DNA of 64,000 bases. It comes from Pseudalkalibacillus salsuginis (GTDB lineage Bacteria; Bacillota; Bacilli; Bacillales; Fictibacillaceae). The translations under genes and the position numbers were made by a program. The DNA is taken from NCBI RefSeq assembly GCF_021646685.1, contig NZ_JAKJHW010000005.1:1-64000 (forward strand), read 5' to 3'. Positions within the stretch are counted from its first letter, which is position 1. The number at the start of each line of letters is the position of its first letter. Positions 23,237-33,107 of the stretch are shown here, one piece after another. Below the pieces are notes generated by a model that was not told the DNA's origin, made no database searches, and worked only from the letters and a program-made list of their open reading frames with translations.

Positions 23237-23857
23237 TCATTGTAATTCAGCAAGATCTTTCGTGAAGGTTGCTTCAGCGGCAGGCCGTTTTTGGAAGCTG
23301 TTCCTTACACTTGCTAAATAGATCCCCTCTGCAATCAGATCTGCCATTTTCATCACTAAATTCAACCGGGTGTTTTGGAGGACAAAATACTCCATGAATC
23401 CACTGACATTTACAATTCCCGTAAGATGGATTTCCCCAACAGGTGGTAATTGCTTCTTGACTGCTGCCCCAGGTTTGACGGGCCCTTCACCTAATGACAC
23501 CATTCCAACACTGCTTAATTTGCCAAGACAGGCATCGATTCCGATAATGAAAGGATTAATATGGCTATTCCTGATTTCCTCTAATCGTTCTTCAAGATTG
23601 ACTGCGTGCACCGGCTCTTCGAGGGTTCCATACACTTCATATTGAGGGGAGTGTTTCGCTTTCAGTTTTGTACCGACAAGGGGTCCTAATGAATCTCCAG
23701 TTGAACGATCGGTTCCAATACATACAATTACAATCGGTCTAGATGGAGGAAGAAGCTTGGTTAGATTACGGGTGACTTCTTGAATCGCATCCTGGTCTTC
23801 ATGATGGATTTTATATTGAAACGGTTTTTTTGAAAGTAATCTCCGTTTTAGATTCAT
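23237..23857 (-). CDS. yyaC: Sporulation-associated protein YyaC (DUF1256)
   Basis: A 206-residue protein of the YyaC family, related in fold to the germination protease GPR. Visible marks are IVCIGTDRSTGDSLGPLVG (about residues 44-62) and PFIIGIDACLG. B. subtilis yyaC is a sporulation gene in the same neighbourhood. It is the only core gene on the minus strand between dnaA and rlmH. Confidence 0.92.
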   Translation of the reverse strand: MNLKRRLLSKKPFQYKIHHEDQDAIQEVTRNLTKLLPPSRPIVIVCIGTDRSTGDSLGPLVGTKLKAKHSPQYEVYGTLEEPVHAVNLEERLEEIRNSHINPFIIGIDACLGKLSSVGMVSLGEGPVKPGAAVKKQLPPVGEIHLTGIVNVSGFMEYFVLQNTRLNLVMKMADLIAEGIYLASVRNSFQKRPAAEATFTKDLAELQ

Positions 23858-23955
23858 AGGACCCTCTCCTTTGTAATAGTAGTATCAGTATACGGATAAA
23901 ATTTGGACTCTATACATAAATCCGATAAATACTAAACGTTAGGGAGGATAAAGAA

Positions 23956-24975
23956 TTGGTGCGATCAGGATTACAATGGATGTTCCTAATCTTGGGAACC
24001 GTCATAGGAGCAGGATATGCCTCAGGAAGAGAACTGTGGCAATTTTTTGGCCAAGAAAGTGTACTTGCTATCGTGTTGTTTTCCCTATTGTTCAGTTTTT
24101 GTTGTTACGTAATCATGTCCATCGGTTTTAAGGAAAAGACGATTCACTACCGTCCAGTATTGGAAAAATTGATTGGGACTCGAGCAAGTGGTGTATTTGA
24201 TCTTTTGATCATACTGTATTTGTTTTCCACCACTGTTGTCATGCTGGCTGGTGGTGGAGCGACCTTGCATACATTTCGGGTTCCCTATTGGATCGGTGTT
24301 TTATTCATCGTAACCTTGCTTGTCTTATTATTCTTTTGGGATGTGGAAGGAATGATCTCCATGAACGCGTTCGTCATTCCGATTCTGGTCATCCTGTTAT
24401 TATTCGTCTTGTTTCTATTCACTAAGAACCATATGGCTCAGTTCCCGATTGATCTGCGTCACCAATCCAATTGGCCCTCAGCCTTTACGTTTACCGCCCT
24501 CAACATTTTACCTCTCGTTGCAGTGTTATCTGCGGTAGGGGACCAGATCCGTTATAAGGGAGAAATACTCATTGCAAGCATAGGAAGCGGGGTTGTACTA
24601 GGCGGAATCTCGCTTTTGTATAACCAATCATTGATTTCCATTGCGAATGAAATCATGCTTTATGAAATCCCATTGTTTGCGATATTAAAGCATTACCCGT
24701 ATTTCTGGGTATTGATCATGTCTATCCTGCTATGGATTGCAATCTATACGACAGCAGCTTCAGGTGTCTTCGGAATCATTTCGAGATTCCGGGATAAAAC
24801 TTCGATGCCGTTCTGGCTGATGAGTGCGGTTTTGTTGCTTATTATGATGCCATTGACGATTTTTGGATTTTCGACTCTTATAGCGGTCTTATACCCGATT
24901 TATGGAATCCTTAACCTCTACATTTTAGCAGCGATCCTTCTCCAACCGTTCATGAGCCGAGCAGAAAAAACGTAA
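23956..24975 (+). CDS. YkvI-like membrane transporter
   Basis: A 339-residue integral membrane protein with about ten hydrophobic segments and a start pattern LILGTVIGAGYASGRELWQFFG, typical of the YkvI group within the sodium symporter/amino acid permease superfamily. The substrate is unknown. Start is TTG at 23956 (eight bases after AGGGAGG) or the adjacent GTG at 23959. It lies divergent from yyaC across a gap of about 100 bases. Confidence 0.82.
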   Translation: MVRSGLQWMFLILGTVIGAGYASGRELWQFFGQESVLAIVLFSLLFSFCCYVIMSIGFKEKTIHYRPVLEKLIGTRASGVFDLLIILYLFSTTVVMLAGGGATLHTFRVPYWIGVLFIVTLLVLLFFWDVEGMISMNAFVIPILVILLLFVLFLFTKNHMAQFPIDLRHQSNWPSAFTFTALNILPLVAVLSAVGDQIRYKGEILIASIGSGVVLGGISLLYNQSLISIANEIMLYEIPLFAILKHYPYFWVLIMSILLWIAIYTTAASGVFGIISRFRDKTSMPFWLMSAVLLLIMMPLTIFGFSTLIAVLYPIYGILNLYILAAILLQPFMSRAEKT

Positions 24976-25058
24976 GGCGATCACCTTCAAAGCACCTTGC
25001 GTACAGGTCGTATCCTTTGTAATATAGAGATACGGATAATGAATGGAGGGCAGATGCT

Positions 25059-25259
25059 ATGAGCCAGACAAAAGAGTTTGAGCTTCATGATATTGTCGAA
25101 ATGAAAAAACCTCACCCATGCGGGGAAAATCGCTGGAAAGTGATCCGGTTAGGTGCTGACATACGAATTAAATGTATGGGATGCGAACATAGTGTCTTGC
25201 TTCCGAGAAGGGAATTCGTTCGAAAGTTGAAAAAAGTCCTTACAGATCATAAAGAGTAA
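25059..25259 (+). CDS. yyzM: DUF951 protein (YyzM-like)
   Basis: A 66-residue protein of the DUF951 family, with HDIVEMKKPHPCGENRWKVIRLGADIRIKCMGCEH. The two cysteine motifs suggest metal binding. It usually sits just before ychF in Bacillales, as here. Function is unknown. Confidence 0.9.
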   Translation: MSQTKEFELHDIVEMKKPHPCGENRWKVIRLGADIRIKCMGCEHSVLLPRREFVRKLKKVLTDHKE

Positions 25260-25286
25260 GCCCAGGAGGCTTGCTCTTTATTTTAA

Positions 25287-25494
25287 GATAAGAAAGTATT
25301 AAGTTTTGTTGCGGTGAAGCAATGTCTAGCTCCAACGCCCAGCCACTTGGATCACTTCAGGCCTCCTGTGGCGGTCAACACATTGATTTAGGTCGAAGTG
25401 TTTGCCCGCGCAGAACCGAACTTTGTTTAGTTCGAGACTCTTCGTCGGACTTCCAGTGACCTTCGTGGCTGGTCAGGGCGTTTGCGCTTTTCTT
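25287..25494. repeat. Interspersed repeat family A, copy 5 (long form, inverted)
   Basis: Reads GATAAGAAAG to CGCTTTTCTT and includes the inner block seen in copies 1 and 2, in reverse orientation. It fills most of the yyzM-ychF interval. Confidence 0.92.
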
Positions 25495-25499
25495 GTGGA

Positions 25500-25515
25500 T
25501 GTTTCACGTGGAACA
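25500..25515. promoter_or_regulatory. parS: parS site (15 of 16 bases)
   Basis: TGTTTCACGTGGAACA has one mismatch to consensus. It lies five bases beyond a family A repeat and upstream of ychF. Confidence 0.88.
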
Positions 25516-25648
25516 TAAGGATGAATGAGTTCTTTTTTTAGATTAGTAATGTAATAGAAACGGCGTGTCCACGCTTGTCTTTTTCTGCACTTCTCTCTAT
25601 AATTGGAAAGGATGTATAACAGGTGGACAATTAAAGGAGTGTATATAG

Positions 25649-26746
25649 ATGGCTTTAACAACTGGGATCGTCGGATTGCCGAACGTAGGAAAATCCACTT
25701 TATTCAATGCGATCACACAAGCTGGAGCAGAAAGTGCAAACTACCCGTTTTGTACAATCGATCCGAACGTGGGTATTGTAGATGTTCCTGATCATCGGTT
25801 GCAAAAACTCACTGAACTGGTGAACCCGAAGAAAACAATACCAACACATTTTGAATTCACGGATATTGCTGGAATCGTAAAAGGTGCAAGTAAGGGAGAG
25901 GGACTTGGGAATCAATTCTTGTCCCATATTCGTCAAGTCGATGCGATTTCTCATGTCGTCCGTTGTTTTGAAGATGATAATATCACCCATGTTTCCGGGA
26001 AAGTAGATCCGATTGATGATATCGAAACAATCAACCTTGAGTTGATCTTTGCAGATATGGAAACCGTAGATAAGCGGATCACACGTGTTGAAAAGCTTGC
26101 GCGTCAAAAAGATAAGGAAGCTTCCTATGAATTTGAAGTCCTTTCAAAATTGAAGGAAGCGTTTGAAGCTGAGAAGCCTGCACGAAGCGTAGAATTGACA
26201 AAAGAGGAGAGAAAACTCGTTCATGGTCTTCATCTCCTCACTATGAAACCAGTCCTCTATGTGGCAAATGTCGGAGAAGACGATTTATTGGAGGGTGGAA
26301 ATGAACTCGTTGAACGTGTAAAAGAATACGCGGTAAACGAAAAAGCAGAAGTGATCGTGATCAGTGCGAAGGTTGAATCTGAAATTGCTGAACTTGATGG
26401 CGAAGAGAAACAAGCTTTCTTAGAAGAGCTCGGAATTGAAGAGAGCGGATTGGATCAGTTAATCCGTGCAGCGTACAATTTATTAGGTCTGGCCACCTAC
26501 TTTACAGCCGGAGAACAGGAAGTAAGGGCTTGGACATTCCGTCAAGGGACGAAAGCTCCTCAAGCAGCAGGCATCATCCATACCGATTTCGAACGCGGAT
26601 TCATCCGTGCAGAAGTGGTGTCTTATGATGATCTAGTAAATGCTGGTTCGATGGCTGTTGCACGTGAAAATGGAAAAGTAAGATTAGAGGGTAAAGAATA
26701 TGTAGTCAAGGATGGAGACGTCATTCACTTCCGGTTTAACGTGTAA
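25649..26746 (+). CDS. ychF: Redox-regulated ATPase YchF
   Basis: An Obg-family P-loop protein that hydrolyses ATP rather than GTP and associates with ribosomes. The 365-residue protein begins ALTTGIVGLPNVGKSTLFNA, has DIAGIVKGASKGEGLGNQFL, an NVGE motif in place of NKxD, and a C-terminal TGS domain (about 280-365, FRQGTKAPQAAGIIHTDFE). Length and motifs are complete. Confidence 0.97.
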   Translation: MALTTGIVGLPNVGKSTLFNAITQAGAESANYPFCTIDPNVGIVDVPDHRLQKLTELVNPKKTIPTHFEFTDIAGIVKGASKGEGLGNQFLSHIRQVDAISHVVRCFEDDNITHVSGKVDPIDDIETINLELIFADMETVDKRITRVEKLARQKDKEASYEFEVLSKLKEAFEAEKPARSVELTKEERKLVHGLHLLTMKPVLYVANVGEDDLLEGGNELVERVKEYAVNEKAEVIVISAKVESEIAELDGEEKQAFLEELGIEESGLDQLIRAAYNLLGLATYFTAGEQEVRAWTFRQGTKAPQAAGIIHTDFERGFIRAEVVSYDDLVNAGSMAVARENGKVRLEGKEYVVKDGDVIHFRFNV

Positions 26747-26776
26747 ATCCATCTGTTATTGACTGGTCAATATAGG

Positions 26777-26838
26777 GCAGACCAACTCCGAACTTACGCC
26801 TGAATGTCGCGTCGGAGTGGTTTGCTCATTTTTTACAT
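26777..26838 (+). terminator. ychF terminator
   Basis: Long stem GCAGACCAACTCCGA with TCGGAGTGGTTTGC (26777-26825), then CATTTTTT. Confidence 0.85.
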
Positions 26839-26840
26839 TT

Positions 26841-26914
26841 AAAGAAAGTATAAAATACTTTCTTCAATATAAGTGCAACTAAGGCTCAGCCTGCGCTAAA
26901 GGCTTGGCCTTGCC
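26841..26914. repeat. Interspersed repeat family B, copy 1
   Basis: Holds AAAGAAAGTATAAAATACTT followed by AAGTGCAACTAAGGCTCAGC. Related stretches lie at 34524-34630 and 38698-38765 and, reversed, at about 9904-9946. Bases 26915-27047 show no gene. Confidence 0.75.
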
Positions 26915-27047
26915 AGTTCCGCTAATCCAGCAAACCGGGAATAATTTTTAGAAAATAAGATTTCTGCCGTCCTCTAAAAAGTTCACAATCGTTTTCCAGT
27001 TAGAAATGAATAAAAATGTGTAACGTCATGAAATCACTAATCTTCCC

Positions 27048-27076
27048 TTGTTATAGCTTGGACTTTTTGCTATAAT
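27048..27076 (+). promoter_or_regulatory. rpsF operon promoter
   Basis: A perfect -10 TATAAT (27071-27076) with TTGTTA (27048-27053) 17 bases upstream. Confidence 0.75.
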
Positions 27077-27112
27077 GAGTCGGTGTGAGTTATTATTGTT
27101 TAGATAATTGAC

Positions 27113-27147
27113 TCTCCTTGCTTTTACAAGAGTAAAAGCCGCTAAGA
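27113..27147 (+). promoter_or_regulatory. Putative S6:S18 leader hairpin
   Basis: CTTTTAC pairs with GTAAAAG around AAGA, with an unpaired CCG on the 3' side and CTT/AAG pairing outside. A hairpin with a CCG bulge before rpsF is the known S6:S18-binding autoregulatory leader in many bacteria. I have only the shape and position to go on. Confidence 0.55.
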
Positions 27148-27166
27148 CCAAAAGGAGGTGACCGGA

Positions 27167-27457
27167 ATGCGTAGATATGAAATCATGTATATTCTGCGCC
27201 CGAATCTAGAAGAGGAAGCTCAAAAGGCAACAGCTGAAAAAGCTCAAAACATCCTCACTGATAACGGTGCTGAAATCGAAAAAGTTGATGCAATGGGTAA
27301 GCGTCGTCTTGCTTATGAAATTAATGATTTCCGTGATGGCTACTATACAGTTCTTTATGTAAAGGCTGAAAGTGATGCTATCAATGAATTCGACCGTCTA
27401 ATGAAGATCGACGATAACGTTCTTCGTTTTATGACAATTGTAAACGAACAGCAGTAA
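27167..27457 (+). CDS. rpsF: 30S ribosomal protein S6
   Basis: A 96-residue small-subunit protein, MRRYEIMYILRPNLEEEAQ to NDNVLRFMTIV. I choose the ATG at 27167, which follows AAAGGAGGTGA. A GTG at 27158 lies inside that site. First gene of the rpsF-ssb-rpsR operon, behind a possible S6:S18 control hairpin. Confidence 0.97.
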   Translation: MRRYEIMYILRPNLEEEAQKATAEKAQNILTDNGAEIEKVDAMGKRRLAYEINDFRDGYYTVLYVKAESDAINEFDRLMKIDDNVLRFMTIVNEQQ

Positions 27458-27474
27458 TTTAAGGAGTGGTTCTG

Positions 27475-28008
27475 TTGATCAACCGCATTATTCTTGTCGG
27501 CCGGCTAACGAAAGATCCGGAGCTGCGTTACACACCGAATGGCGTGGCCGTAGCGAATTTCACATTGGCGGTTAACCGTCCTTTCACGAACCAACAAGGG
27601 GATCGTGAAGCGGATTTTATCAATATCGTCGTATGGCGCAGGCAAGCAGAAAACGCAGCTAATTTCCTGAAGAAAGGAAGTTTGGCAGGCGTTGATGGCC
27701 GTTTGCAAACAAGATCTTACGATAATAATGAAGGTCGTCGAGTGTACGTAACCGAAGTAATGGCAGAAAGTGTTCAATTCCTTGAACCTAAGGGATCCGG
27801 ATCTGGATCAGGTTCTTCTAACCAGGGGGGATACCGGGATCAAGATAATCCTTTCGCTGGTCAAGGAAGCCAAGGAGGAGGCTACGGAAATTCTGGGAAT
27901 CAGAATTTCGGCGGTGGCAATCAGAACCGTAAAAACGACTCTAATGATGATCCTTTTGCAAATGATGGTAAACCTATCGACATCTCAGATGACGATTTAC
28001 CGTTCTGA
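27475..28008 (+). CDS. ssb: Single-stranded DNA-binding protein
   Basis: A 177-residue protein with an OB fold ([20 protein letters not shown] to [10 protein letters not shown]), a Gly/Asn/Gln-rich linker and the acidic tip DISDDDLPF, which recruits partner proteins. Start is the TTG at 27475, eight bases after AAGGAG and matching the family N-terminus. A longer frame from 27466 places the ribosome site inside the gene. Confidence 0.97.
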   Translation: MINRIILVGRLTKDPELRYTPNGVAVANFTLAVNRPFTNQQGDREADFINIVVWRRQAENAANFLKKGSLAGVDGRLQTRSYDNNEGRRVYVTEVMAESVQFLEPKGSGSGSGSSNQGGYRDQDNPFAGQGSQGGGYGNSGNQNFGGGNQNRKNDSNDDPFANDGKPIDISDDDLPF

Positions 28009-28064
28009 TGGACATCAACGATAATATATGAACGACTGACAACATATGAAAAGGAGGGTTATGC

Positions 28065-28292
28065 ATGCCTCGTCCAGGACGTAGAAAGCGTAAAAAGGTT
28101 TGTTTTTTCACAGTAAACCAAATCACTTATATCGACTACAAAGATGTTGATCTTCTTAAGCGTTTCGTTTCCGAGCGTGGAAAAATTCTTCCACGTCGTG
28201 TAACTGGAACTTCTGCGAAGTACCAACGTCAATTGACTAGAGCAATCAAGCGTGCCCGTCAAATGGCATTGCTTCCATACTCAGCTGAGTAA
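28065..28292 (+). CDS. rpsR: 30S ribosomal protein S18
   Basis: A 75-residue protein containing [20 protein letters not shown] and [13 protein letters not shown], the S18 signature. It binds S6, and its gene closes the rpsF operon. AAGGAGGG precedes the ATG. A terminator follows ten bases later. Confidence 0.97.
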   Translation: MPRPGRRKRKKVCFFTVNQITYIDYKDVDLLKRFVSERGKILPRRVTGTSAKYQRQLTRAIKRARQMALLPYSAE

Positions 28293-28301
28293 AAAGAAAA
28301 A

Positions 28302-28333
28302 AGCAGTAGGGTTCAATATCCTATTGCTTTTTT
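28302..28333 (+). terminator. rpsR terminator
   Basis: Stem AGCAGTAGG (28302-28310) with CCTATTGCT (28320-28328), then a T run. Confidence 0.88.
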
Positions 28334-28885
28334 ATATTGGAAATAAATTCGCCGATTGACATTCTCAGTCCTGGTGTTTCTAGATGGTTTTATCTTAAAG
28401 CGATATTCGAGATACACCTGTAGAAAAAGCGAGCAGACGAGCAAGGAGCCTTCGGGAACCCCTGTATGATGAATACTATCAGACAGGCCGAACAGATCAA
28501 AAAATGTGCTTAAGTCCTCAACACTTGTCCAAACAGACTTGTCCGTATTACATACTATGTAGTGTGAGTCAGCTAATCGTTCGTGGAATGGATGCCCTCA
28601 TTCTCCTTTAATGAACCCTCATCCGAACACTCCAGTGTAGAGGTCCTCCATCGCTTGACACACGATGATCATTTTACTCGGCTTCCAGGAACATGATTCT
28701 ATTAGCTGCTCCATGGTAATCATGAATTATTCAAGCATATCCGAAGGACTGCGTCCAATTTTGGGCAAGTCCTTTTTACATTTATCGGCTCCGATACATG
28801 ATTAAAATTAATTTAAAGGATATAACGGGTAGGTATGGAAAGTATCTTGTTATAGATTTCTTTTAAAAAAGGATTGATGATAGAA
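28334..28885. other. Unexplained 550-base interval
   Basis: I recognise no gene here. On the minus strand, roughly 28610 down to 28310, one frame stays open for about 100 codons but has no start, and two in-frame stops separate it from a further open stretch above it. A hairpin with T run (AGGACT ... AGTCCT then TTTTT, about 28745-28778) lies on the plus strand before the peptidase gene. It could be a terminator of a leader RNA or of a lost gene. Confidence 0.4.
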
Positions 28886-29581
28886 ATGGACACACAAATC
28901 ATTGCCATGGGCGGCGGCGGTTTTTCGATGGAGCCTGATCATTTACTGCTCGACCGTTACATTTTGGATCAAGCACGTTCAGAAAAACCTAAAGTGTGCT
29001 TTCTTCCGACAGCAAGCGGTGATGCAGACGGGTATATCGAGAGATTCCTCCGGGCGTTTGAAAATCTTCCATGCCAGCCTACCTATTTATCGCTTTACAG
29101 ACCTCCACATTCGCTTGAGTCATTTGTGCTGGACCAAGATATCATTTATGTCGGTGGAGGGAACACGAAGAATCTGCTTGCACTCTGGAAAGAATGGGGA
29201 TTGGATGCGATTCTGTACCGTGCTTGGAAGAAAGGTGTCATATTAGCAGGATTGAGCGCTGGTTCTATTTGTTGGTTCGAACAAGGACTTACGGATTCCT
29301 ATCCGGGAAAAATTTCACCGATTACATGCTTAGGTTTCTTGAATGGAAGCAACTGCCCCCATTATGATGGAGAAGAAGCCCGCCGCCCTGCCTACCATCG
29401 TTATTTAATGGACCGTAGTATTAAAGAAGGGATGGCTGCTGATGATGGCGTAGCACTTCATTATATGAATGGAAGACTGGAAAGAATCGTATCATCAAGA
29501 AAGGACGCTTCAGCTTATTGCTTGAAACTGAAGGACGGCCGTGTTCATGAAGAAAGGATAAATCCACTTTTTCTCGGCTAA
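28886..29581 (+). CDS. Peptidase E-like (S51) hydrolase
   Basis: A 231-residue protein of the class I glutamine amidotransferase-like fold. The nucleophile serine lies in AGLSAGSICWF (about residues 124-134), preceded by YVGGGNTKNLL, as in dipeptidase E and B. subtilis YgaJ. It probably cleaves Asp-X dipeptides, but the substrate is not shown by sequence. I favour the ATG at 28886 (MDTQIIAMGGGG), because AAAGGA is too close to the ATG at 28877. This gene is not part of the usual origin block, so it is likely an insertion between rpsR and yybS. Confidence 0.87.
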   Translation: MDTQIIAMGGGGFSMEPDHLLLDRYILDQARSEKPKVCFLPTASGDADGYIERFLRAFENLPCQPTYLSLYRPPHSLESFVLDQDIIYVGGGNTKNLLALWKEWGLDAILYRAWKKGVILAGLSAGSICWFEQGLTDSYPGKISPITCLGFLNGSNCPHYDGEEARRPAYHRYLMDRSIKEGMAADDGVALHYMNGRLERIVSSRKDASAYCLKLKDGRVHEERINPLFLG

Positions 29582-29719
29582 TATGGAAATAAGGGATCAT
29601 ATGGAATGGGAGGAAAAATTCCTTTTCAGGAGTTTTAACGAGTGAATAATTATGTTTGAACCAAAACATAGAAACCCATACAATAGAAAAGGATTTAAAG
29701 TTGCAGATGAGGTGACATC

Positions 29720-30655
29720 GTGAATCAAACTAGAGCTTTAACAGAGGGGGCTATACTCGCATCCCTGTATGCTGTATTATTTCTTATAACACTTTTCGTA
29801 CCGGTATTATCCTTATTTACGATTTTTTTACTATCCTTGCCTTTTGCGATTTATACGGTACGGCATGGTGTGAAGAAGAGTCTCATTTTTATAATGACTA
29901 CAATTGTATTATCCGTTATTTTAGGGACCGTGGCAGCACTCAATATTCCAATTTTGTTCGGCTCCGTTGGAGTAGTCATGGGACATCTTTACCGGAAAAA
30001 AATATCTTCATTCGGCCTTTTAGCAGGAACGGCATTAACATATTTAGCAAATTTCATACTGATCTATGTGATTAGTATCCTTTTTTTAGATATCAATCTA
30101 ATTGATGCAATGAACCAATCGATTGAAAAAACCATTGCACTTACAGAAAATATCAGCGGTGCTATGGGTGGAGATGCTGAGACTACCATACAGCAATTGA
30201 GGGATCTGATTGAAGTTGTTCCATACCTTATTCCTGGATTATTGGTCATCCTCTCAGTGCTTTTTTCATTCGCATCCATTTTTGTAACAAACCTATTGAT
30301 GAAGCGCTTTAAGGTTGATGTTCCACATTGGGAACCTTTCCGTAATTGGTCATTCCCTAAGAGCATCATCTGGTATTACCTTGCTGTGATTTTACTTCAA
30401 TTGACGAATCCGGAACAAGGAACAGCTCTTTATATCATTACGATGAACTTATATATTGTCTTGGAAATGATCCTTGCCATCCAAGGGTTGGCGTTCATCT
30501 ATTTCTATTTCTGGGTGAAGAAAAAAGGGAAGACGATACCGGTACTCATTACGATCAGTCTGTTTATCATACCAGTGGGATTACATGTTGTACGTATCTT
30601 AGGTATAATTGATTTAGGATTTGATTTAAGGAAGCGGATTAAGCCTGAAGCGTAG
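29720..30655 (+). CDS. yybS: DUF2232 membrane protein YybS
   Basis: A 311-residue membrane protein with about eight hydrophobic helices and the DUF2232 start ALTEGAILASLYAVLFLITL. It precedes gdpP in most Bacillales. Function is unknown; some predictions class it with energy-coupling transport proteins. Starts with GTG after GAGGTGA. Confidence 0.92.
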   Translation: MNQTRALTEGAILASLYAVLFLITLFVPVLSLFTIFLLSLPFAIYTVRHGVKKSLIFIMTTIVLSVILGTVAALNIPILFGSVGVVMGHLYRKKISSFGLLAGTALTYLANFILIYVISILFLDINLIDAMNQSIEKTIALTENISGAMGGDAETTIQQLRDLIEVVPYLIPGLLVILSVLFSFASIFVTNLLMKRFKVDVPHWEPFRNWSFPKSIIWYYLAVILLQLTNPEQGTALYIITMNLYIVLEMILAIQGLAFIYFYFWVKKKGKTIPVLITISLFIIPVGLHVVRILGIIDLGFDLRKRIKPEA

Positions 30656-30667
30656 GAGCTGACCATC

Positions 30668-32641
30668 ATGCCGAAGTTCTTTGAAAAGAGATGGCAGGAA
30701 TTACATATTCTCTTATTACTTGTAATTTTAGCTATATTCATAGGAATCATCGCCTACTATAATTGGATAATGGGGATCGTCGCTTTTTTCATACTTGGAG
30801 TGACGGTATATTTTGCATTGATAAAGGAAATCGAATTCCGGTCGAATATAGAGGATTATATTTCTACGCTTTCACACCGGGTGAAAAAAGTAGGGGAAGA
30901 AGCCCTGATGGAAATGCCGATCGGGATCATCCTCTATGATGACCAATATAGAATTGAATGGACAAATCCTTATTTGACCACAATCATAGAGCAAGAATCC
31001 TTTATCGGCAACTCCCTCAATTTGATTTCTGAAGAGCTTATCCCTTTCATCAGAGGAGAAGAAAAAGAAGAAATCATCAAGGTGAATAAACGGAAATACC
31101 GTGTTTATTTAAAAAGGGAAGAACGATTGCTATATTTTTCGGATGTCACCGAACAAGTTGAAGTGGAAAGGCTTTATGATGAAGAACAGACAGTCATCGG
31201 GCTCATCTTTCTGGATAATTATGATGAAGTGACACAAGGAATGGATGATCAAGTTCGAAGTAACATCAATAGCAAAGTGACCTCCATATTGAACCAATGG
31301 GCGACCGATTATGGTATTTTCTTAAAACGGACGTCCTCAGACCGGTTTATTGCTGTATTGAATCAACGGATCTTAGCAGAACTGGAAAAGACTAAATTTG
31401 CTCTGTTGGATGAAGTACGTGATCTCACATCTAAACAGAACATCCCGTTGACCTTAAGTATCGGACTTGGAAGCGGCTCGGCTATGCTGCCTGAACTTGG
31501 ACACCTGGCTCAATCCAGCCTGGATCTTGCTTTAGGCCGTGGCGGTGATCAGGTCGCCATCAAGCAGACGAACGGGAAAGTACGTTTCTATGGTGGGAAA
31601 ACGAATCCGATGGAGAAACGGACCCGTGTCCGTGCACGAGTGATTTCACATGCCCTTACAGAGCTTGTGTTGGATAGTGACCAGGTGATTGTCATGGGCC
31701 ATAAAAACCCTGATATGGATGCCCTAGGAGCCTGTATCGGTATATTGAAAGTGGCCAGCATAAACGATAAGCCATGCAGTGTTGTGCTCGATCAGAATGA
31801 CATTGATATCGGTATACAACGATTGCTTGATGAAATCAAAGAGAAGGAAGAGCTTTGGGAGCATTTCGTTACGCCTGAGGAAGCACTGGAACGCGCAACT
31901 CCAAATACACTGCTGGTTGTGGTGGATACACATAAGCCATCGCTTGTGATTGAAGAACGATTAGTCAATAAGTTGGAAAAAGTGATCGTCATCGATCACC
32001 ACCGCCGTGGTGAAGAGTTCATCGATGATCCGGTACTTGTATATATGGAGCCTTATGCCTCATCAACCGCAGAACTTGTTACCGAATTACTAGAATATCA
32101 ACCCAAACTCAGAAAAATGGAAATTCTTGAGGCAACGGCTTTATTAGCCGGCATTATCGTAGATACGAAGAGTTTCACTTTACGTACAGGATCCAGGACA
32201 TTCGATGCAGCTTCTTATTTACGATCTCATGGAGCGGATACGATTCTTGTACAGAAGTTCCTTAAAGAAGATATCGATCGTTATGTAAAACGTTCAAGGT
32301 TGATTGAGAATTCCCATATCTACAAAGGCGGTATTGCGATCGCTAAAGGAGATGAAGATGAAGAGTTCGGCCAAGTGCTCATCGCTCAAGCAGCTGATAC
32401 GCTTTTATCGATGTCTGGAGTTCTTGCATCGTTTGTGATTTCGAAGCGGATTGATGATAAAATCAGTATAAGTGCCCGATCGCTCGGTGATGTGAATGTC
32501 CAGTTGATTATGGAAAGATTGAATGGTGGCGGTCACTTGACGAATGCAGCGGCTCAATTGGAAGATGTTACGATTGAAGAAGCAGAACGACAATTGAAGG
32601 AAATTATAGATCAATATTTTGAAGGGGGAGACGAGAATTGA
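30668..32641 (+). CDS. gdpP: Cyclic-di-AMP phosphodiesterase GdpP
   Basis: Hydrolyses c-di-AMP to pApA at the membrane. The 657-residue protein has two N-terminal membrane helices (about 10-55), a PAS-like domain, a degenerate GGDEF domain (about 170-300), then DHH ([12 protein letters not shown] and VIDHHRRG) and DHHA1 ([10 protein letters not shown]) domains. All phosphodiesterase metal ligands appear intact. It overlaps rplI by four bases. Confidence 0.97.
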   Translation: MPKFFEKRWQELHILLLLVILAIFIGIIAYYNWIMGIVAFFILGVTVYFALIKEIEFRSNIEDYISTLSHRVKKVGEEALMEMPIGIILYDDQYRIEWTNPYLTTIIEQESFIGNSLNLISEELIPFIRGEEKEEIIKVNKRKYRVYLKREERLLYFSDVTEQVEVERLYDEEQTVIGLIFLDNYDEVTQGMDDQVRSNINSKVTSILNQWATDYGIFLKRTSSDRFIAVLNQRILAELEKTKFALLDEVRDLTSKQNIPLTLSIGLGSGSAMLPELGHLAQSSLDLALGRGGDQVAIKQTNGKVRFYGGKTNPMEKRTRVRARVISHALTELVLDSDQVIVMGHKNPDMDALGACIGILKVASINDKPCSVVLDQNDIDIGIQRLLDEIKEKEELWEHFVTPEEALERATPNTLLVVVDTHKPSLVIEERLVNKLEKVIVIDHHRRGEEFIDDPVLVYMEPYASSTAELVTELLEYQPKLRKMEILEATALLAGIIVDTKSFTLRTGSRTFDAASYLRSHGADTILVQKFLKEDIDRYVKRSRLIENSHIYKGGIAIAKGDEDEEFGQVLIAQAADTLLSMSGVLASFVISKRIDDKISISARSLGDVNVQLIMERLNGGGHLTNAAAQLEDVTIEEAERQLKEIIDQYFEGGDEN

Positions 32642-33084
32642 AAGTTATCTTTATTAAAGATGTAAAAGGTAAAGGAAAACAAGGTGAAGTGAAGAACGTT
32701 TCGGAAGGATACGCACGCAATTATCTATTTCCGAATAATCTCGCAAAGGAAGCGAATAAAGGCAACCTTAAAACACTTGAGAAAAAGAAAGAAAGCGAAA
32801 AGAAGCAGGCAGAAGAAGAACGTCTCGAAGCTGTTAAACTCAAGGATGAGCTTGAAAAACTCACCATTGAACTTTCGACTAAAGCAGGTGAGGGTGGGCG
32901 CTTATTCGGCTCGATTACAAGCAAGCAAATTGCTGCTGAACTGAAGGGAAAAGGCTATAAGGTTGATAAGCGAAAGATCGAGCTTTCCGACCCGATCCGT
33001 TCGTTAGGTTATACGAATGTACCTATTAAACTACACCCAGATGTAACCGCAACATTGAAAGTCCATGTGTCAGAAGAGAAATAA
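32638..33084 (+). CDS. rplI: 50S ribosomal protein L9
   Basis: A 148-residue two-domain protein: [20 protein letters not shown] with [12 protein letters not shown] at the N-terminus, a long connecting helix, and a C-terminal domain. It starts with TTG overlapping the gdpP stop, after AAGGGGGAG. Confidence 0.97.
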   Translation: MKVIFIKDVKGKGKQGEVKNVSEGYARNYLFPNNLAKEANKGNLKTLEKKKESEKKQAEEERLEAVKLKDELEKLTIELSTKAGEGGRLFGSITSKQIAAELKGKGYKVDKRKIELSDPIRSLGYTNVPIKLHPDVTATLKVHVSEEK

Positions 33085-33107
33085 TAGAATGAAAAGGAGG
33101 AAAGGCT

